In this document: in pieces, positions 60,266 through 64,000 of the stretch
Numbering within the stretch: position 1 is the first letter of the stretch
Layout: each line of letters starts with the position of its first letter
Assembly (NCBI GenBank): GCA_930367205.1
Contig: OV884012.1
Location: forward strand, 56,565,239-56,629,238
Reading direction: 5' to 3'
Length of the DNA stretch: 64,000 nucleotides
From: Acanthosoma haemorrhoidale
Taxonomy: Eukaryota; Arthropoda; Insecta; Hemiptera; Acanthosomatidae
Notes under the pieces: generated by a model
What the model was told of the DNA's origin: nothing
The model's database searches: none
Seen by the model: only the letters and a program-made list of their open reading frames with translations
Position numbers and translations under genes: made by a program

Positions 60266-60420
60266 ATGGAGTCAGATATAAGACCGTCATGAAACGATTG
60301 TCCAGGTTATAAACTCAAACAACCCTCACTTGTCACCAGGGCTAACTCTAGGATTGTAGCTACTGCTAAATCTAGGATCTTAAATAAAATCTCGTTACTA
60401 GAAAAGGACAAATGTAACCA
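60266..60420 (+). pseudogene. gag start remnant, LTR copy 2
   Basis: ATG at 60266 (MESD, then a stop after eight codons). In shifted frames KTVMKRLSRL (to about 60312) and ANSRIVATAKSRIL plus NKISLLEKDK (about 60341-60405) continue a basic, helical N-terminal gag-like sequence. It agrees with MESDSKAITKRLSR at 12601. Capsid, nucleocapsid and pol are absent. Confidence 0.48.
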
Positions 60421-63400
60421 TGACCAGACGGTCACGGTCTATTGACAGTGATGGATGATCCGATTTCAAACGACATCTTCGGACTCGAAGGTAAGAAAGT
60501 TATTAAAAGTTGGTGATGATAAATCAGTATTGGATAAGTTTCACCGTGATTCTTGAACCGGTGAAGTTTGTCCGTGGCAGGAAATTAGAGTGAAACCCAA
60601 GAGGTTCCTCTCTCCTACTCTTACTCAAGCAGTTCTAGCCTGGAGCCAGATTTCGTTTATCAAAGACATAAGTCAATAATTTATGTTATATAACTATATA
60701 TAATAATATTATATGCATTGAATAAGAGCAAATTTCAAGGTGATTCATCTATGTATTTTCTCTTAGATTCCAGATTCGGCCTTTCACCTAGCTCTACTCT
60801 TTATCCAACCACCTTGAACATTTTTCAGTCATGTTTATTTTTCATGTATCGACTGTTGCTTCCTTTGTTAATCATTTCCTTTAGGGATGTGAACTTGGAT
60901 ACACCAAAGCTGCGCTATCATCCTATTTTTTACGTTCATCTTTCTCTTACTGATCATGAATTAGAACCACTAAAGAGATCGTCCAAATTTTTTTTTTCTT
61001 GAATATGGTATAGAGAGATCCTTGATAGACGATCTCTGCAGTTCTGTGTTTAGTACAGATGATTGCTATTTCCTTCCACGCCTCTTACCTTTCAATAAAA
61101 AAGTCAATTTGGAAGTAAAACCAAAATTCAATTCCAACTTCAACACTTTTCTCCATCCGCCAAAAATATGACGTTTTATAAAATTAATGCAATTATTTGC
61201 CTTACTCCCTCGAGCGCATTTTTTCGAATCAGAGTAATTAAGTTATTATATATTAGGAACTTATCAATATAAAAATAAACACAATACTATCTAAAATAAA
61301 ATAAAAATTTTCAGAAGAAAACGCTGTGAGAGCAATTTAAGCAGGTTTGACCCTGAAAGCACAAAGTTCTCTTAAACTTCGTAAAAACTTTATTATAAGT
61401 TAGACCGAAGTTATTATGAGTTCCCCCTCTAGTCAGAGAGAGGTGTCTACACTCACAATGCTGCGAGAGGCGCGCAACACAATAAGTTGAAGGCATTACA
61501 GTCTGAAAGTAAGTTTGCCGGAGTAGAAAACATTTATTTGACGGGGAGTTAGAGGCAGATTTATATCACATTCCCCGGACGTGAGGAAGGCTCTTGACAC
61601 AATGAAAACAGGCTTCACAGAGTATGTTGCCTTAAAGCTTCAGTCTCCTTCCTTGCTTCTATTAGACTTTCGTCGGGATTTTAGTTTCACAGAAATTTAA
61701 AAATGGCCAACTAAGTAGATTCTAATGTCTAGGAAATGCTCATATAATAATAAATTTATTTTCAAATTTCTTTAGGTAGTTAAACTTTTAGAAGAAAAAA
61801 CTATATAGCAGAAGATACTTAATGAAATTACAATGAAATGGAAACTTAACCTTCATGAATCAGTTATCTTAACTTTTAAGCAACACGAGATTCCCAAATG
61901 TCTACGAATTCACGACTAACAGGAATAATATTCCCGATAGTAATGACAAGTTGTGATTACATTCATGTGAACTGCCATCAATCCCGTAATCAAAAATGTA
62001 TTTACCATTAAATCTAATCCTTATTCATTAGTCACTTTATCTAAAATGACAATTCAGATTTATTGTAATTGAATATGGCAACAAAATTAAAAGCTATAAT
62101 ATAATATAATTTAAAAGATAAAACAAACAATTTTATGACATAATGTTTTTATTTTATACATGGCAGCTGTTGCCATGCATTGTATAGTGGCCCGGCACGG
62201 TACGTACGCAAGCAACATTATGCCATTTTAGGCCAGGTTCTAAGTTTGAGGCATTTCTTGTTTCTACAAAAATGACACCGATTCGAACATTACCTGGACA
62301 AGCTAGGCCATTCCCGAGGAGTCCACATTGACCAGGTATCCGTTGGTAAGTTGTTTTTATCTATTTATGTGTTATTTCTTTATGTGCTTTTTTATCTGTT
62401 GTCGGTTCTCCCAAATTCTTCCCAATGTGAGAAATTCAGGCGCTCATTTTCAATTTCTGTACAGACACATGGGGCCAAAAATGCCTTAATTATGATGCAG
62501 AATATATATAAATAAATAACAATAACGCACCTACATTATAATAATATATATATATATATATATGTATATATAATTAATACAATGTTTCCAATATGAGAGA
62601 GACTAACTAACTAACGATAAATGTGTGTGATGAAGCGTCCCATATGTATCAGGAGACTATGGCGCATTAGGAGTCCTTGAGGGCATCGTCTTAACCCTTG
62701 CTTGCCTCACTCACCTTGGCAGCCAGCGACTTAGACTGGTTTGAGTTACTGGTAAGTGCAGTATTCATCCTAAACACACAAACTCTTTATCTTTGGCTTA
62801 TTCCGAGGAATCACACAATATTGTCGGGATTAAAAAGACAAAATTAATTTATACAACTTATCCGAGGTCCAGTGACAGATTTTTAAACTTTCCAAATGCC
62901 AGGAGCGCAGCCAGACGAAGGAGCTCTCCCAACGAGAAAGGTTGCCTAACCTTTTTTTTCAGTTACCTGGCCCAGGTCCCTAGCCTGTGTGCCGTCATAG
63001 CCCACATGTTTGGCGGGGTAGTATCACCTTGCCCTTCTTTACTTGATGCTTGGTTGTACAAAATAATGTCTGACAAAATACTTGAGATACTTTAGTGATT
63101 TGACACAATTAAGGGGATAATTAACTGTTTCAGTGTTATGCTTTCCTATCTGCTCATTCTTGAAAAAGGAGGTTAGGCTATCCTAATGAAAAGTGAAGCT
63201 AGTGAAAAGGGTTTAGTACATCTAATTGATAGTTATGAGGCTAACCTCCATTACATATCCATTACATAGCTCAATAGCTCAATCGCCACCATGGCAAATG
63301 AAGTCTGTTAAAGTAATGGCACTACAAATGGGGCCCAAAATACATAATGATGTTGGAACAAAGAAGAGCCTGACAGAGAACAAAAACTAGCCAACTCACT

Positions 63401-64000
63401 ATGAATTAGGAGCACTTTAATTCATGATTTGCTTGCTCTGTCTTGTAGCTAGGAGATTATTGCTGCCTGTATTTGTCTAGACGTTACTTAAATTACATTT
63501 ACCAATTTACAAATTAATACCTTCAAATGTTAAGGTGAATGGTTCTTAACTCCTAAACATTATCTTGGCTAATATTACTTTATGAAATGCTTTCTTTAAA
63601 AGATTTATCAATTAACCCCTATTCGGGTTAACAAGGTCATTGATGAAATAAGATCACGTCTAATAATTGTGTAATGGTACAAGTAAGGGAAAATTATAAT
63701 TTGCGATAGATAATTATCTTAATGATAGCTGATTAGAAACAATAATAATAATCAAAATAAAATAAATATGCAATTGAACTGTATAGTCAGTTGTTCTGTC
63801 ATAAGGACTTTTTTCAACAAAAAACTAATTTACAAAAAGATTTATTAAATGCACAAAGATTTAAGTTTATTAAATACTTATAATTAGGCTTACCTCTGTG
63901 AGTTTTTTGGGAGTTGCTACAGTTTCTGATGATTTCATATCTATCATAAACAATTCATACAGGTGAACAGGTCATATCTACTAAGTTGTTGCCATAGTTA
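60421..64000. other. AT-rich DNA, no gene seen
   Basis: No supported gene. An (AT)n microsatellite lies at about 62544-62574. Frames at 60718-61002 and 62793-63095 are open for 94-100 codons without recognisable motifs. A strong donor-like gttggtaagt at about 62341-62350 follows a short open run, but no acceptor or family match supports an exon. Confidence 0.55.
62544..62574. repeat. (AT)n microsatellite
   Basis: AT repeats with one interruption (tatgtatata). Confidence 0.88.

Larger units (their letters stand above)
58057..60360 (+). mobile_element. LTR retrotransposon 5' region, copy 2, split by nested insertion
   Basis: It aligns with 11873-12660 from TGTAGCGA onward: LTR (58057-58415), interruption by a non-LTR element (58416-59744), then the leader (59745-60265) and the gag start at 60266. 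The LTR part of this copy holds about 60 extra bases around 58210-58310 compared with copy 1. The leader is rearranged (see 59890-60172). After the gag ATG, ANSRIVATAKSRIL and NKISLLEKDKCNHD are readable at about 60341-60420 in a shifted frame. So slightly more gag survives here than at 12.6 kb. Confidence 0.78.

Noticed and set aside
62230..62350. Possible exon ending at gttggtaagt
   Set aside because: The donor is strong, but there is no acceptor, no recognisable protein and no partner exon.
1..64000. CRISPR arrays, bacterial operons, rRNA, telomeric TTAGG arrays
   Set aside because: No regularly spaced direct repeats, no operon-like gene runs, no rRNA blocks and no TTAGG tandem arrays were seen on either strand.

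Overview
The window looks like AT-rich, gene-poor nuclear DNA from an animal, most probably an arthropod and perhaps an insect. The evidence is the mixture of decayed repeats: Jockey-type non-LTR retrotransposons, an LTR retrotransposon, a Tigger/pogo DNA transposon and tRNA-like pol III modules. The open frames are short and riddled with stops, and there is no operon structure, no bacterial signal and no rRNA. I found no intact protein-coding gene. Nearly every recognisable coding stretch is a broken transposable element. The species assignment is inference from element families only.

Layout. Positions 1-11870 are mostly featureless AT-rich DNA, with a possible hAT scrap near 6.2 kb and a 29-base A tract at 6691. 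An LTR-retrotransposon 5' region (LTR promoter, leader, first gag codons) lies at 11873-12660. Between 15 and 26 kb there is a tRNA-like module, a 51-bp Jockey 3'-end insertion, an internally deleted Jockey copy (19.2-20.1 kb), a Tigger relic (22.9-23.6 kb) and a decayed reverse transcriptase (RT, 25.7 kb). From 28 to 48 kb there are further tRNA-like modules, four minus-strand 5'-truncated copies of the same Jockey family (30.7, 31.4, 37.2 and 47.6 kb), a minus-strand RT scrap (35.2 kb) and one possible host exon (34.1 kb). The densest repeat zone is 49.4-53.0 kb: a minus-strand RT fragment, the longest copy of the Jockey family, and directly behind it an older, more diverged relative. Another RT scrap lies at 56.3 kb. 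A second copy of the LTR element (58.06-60.36 kb) is split by a different Jockey-type retrotransposon with exact target-site duplications. The last 3.6 kb show nothing I can name.

How the parts relate. Eight loci belong to one Jockey family or its close relative; seven share the same 3' end. They range from about 1.9 kb down to 51 bp, which is what target-primed reverse transcription with 5' truncation produces. The LTR copy at 11.87 kb supplies the empty site for the nested insertion at 58.4 kb, so order of events and exact boundaries can be read directly. I saw no new biological system. The most informative signals are the nested insertion, the extreme truncations, the internally deleted Jockey derivative, and several RT or transposase relics detectable only by reading through stops and frameshifts.
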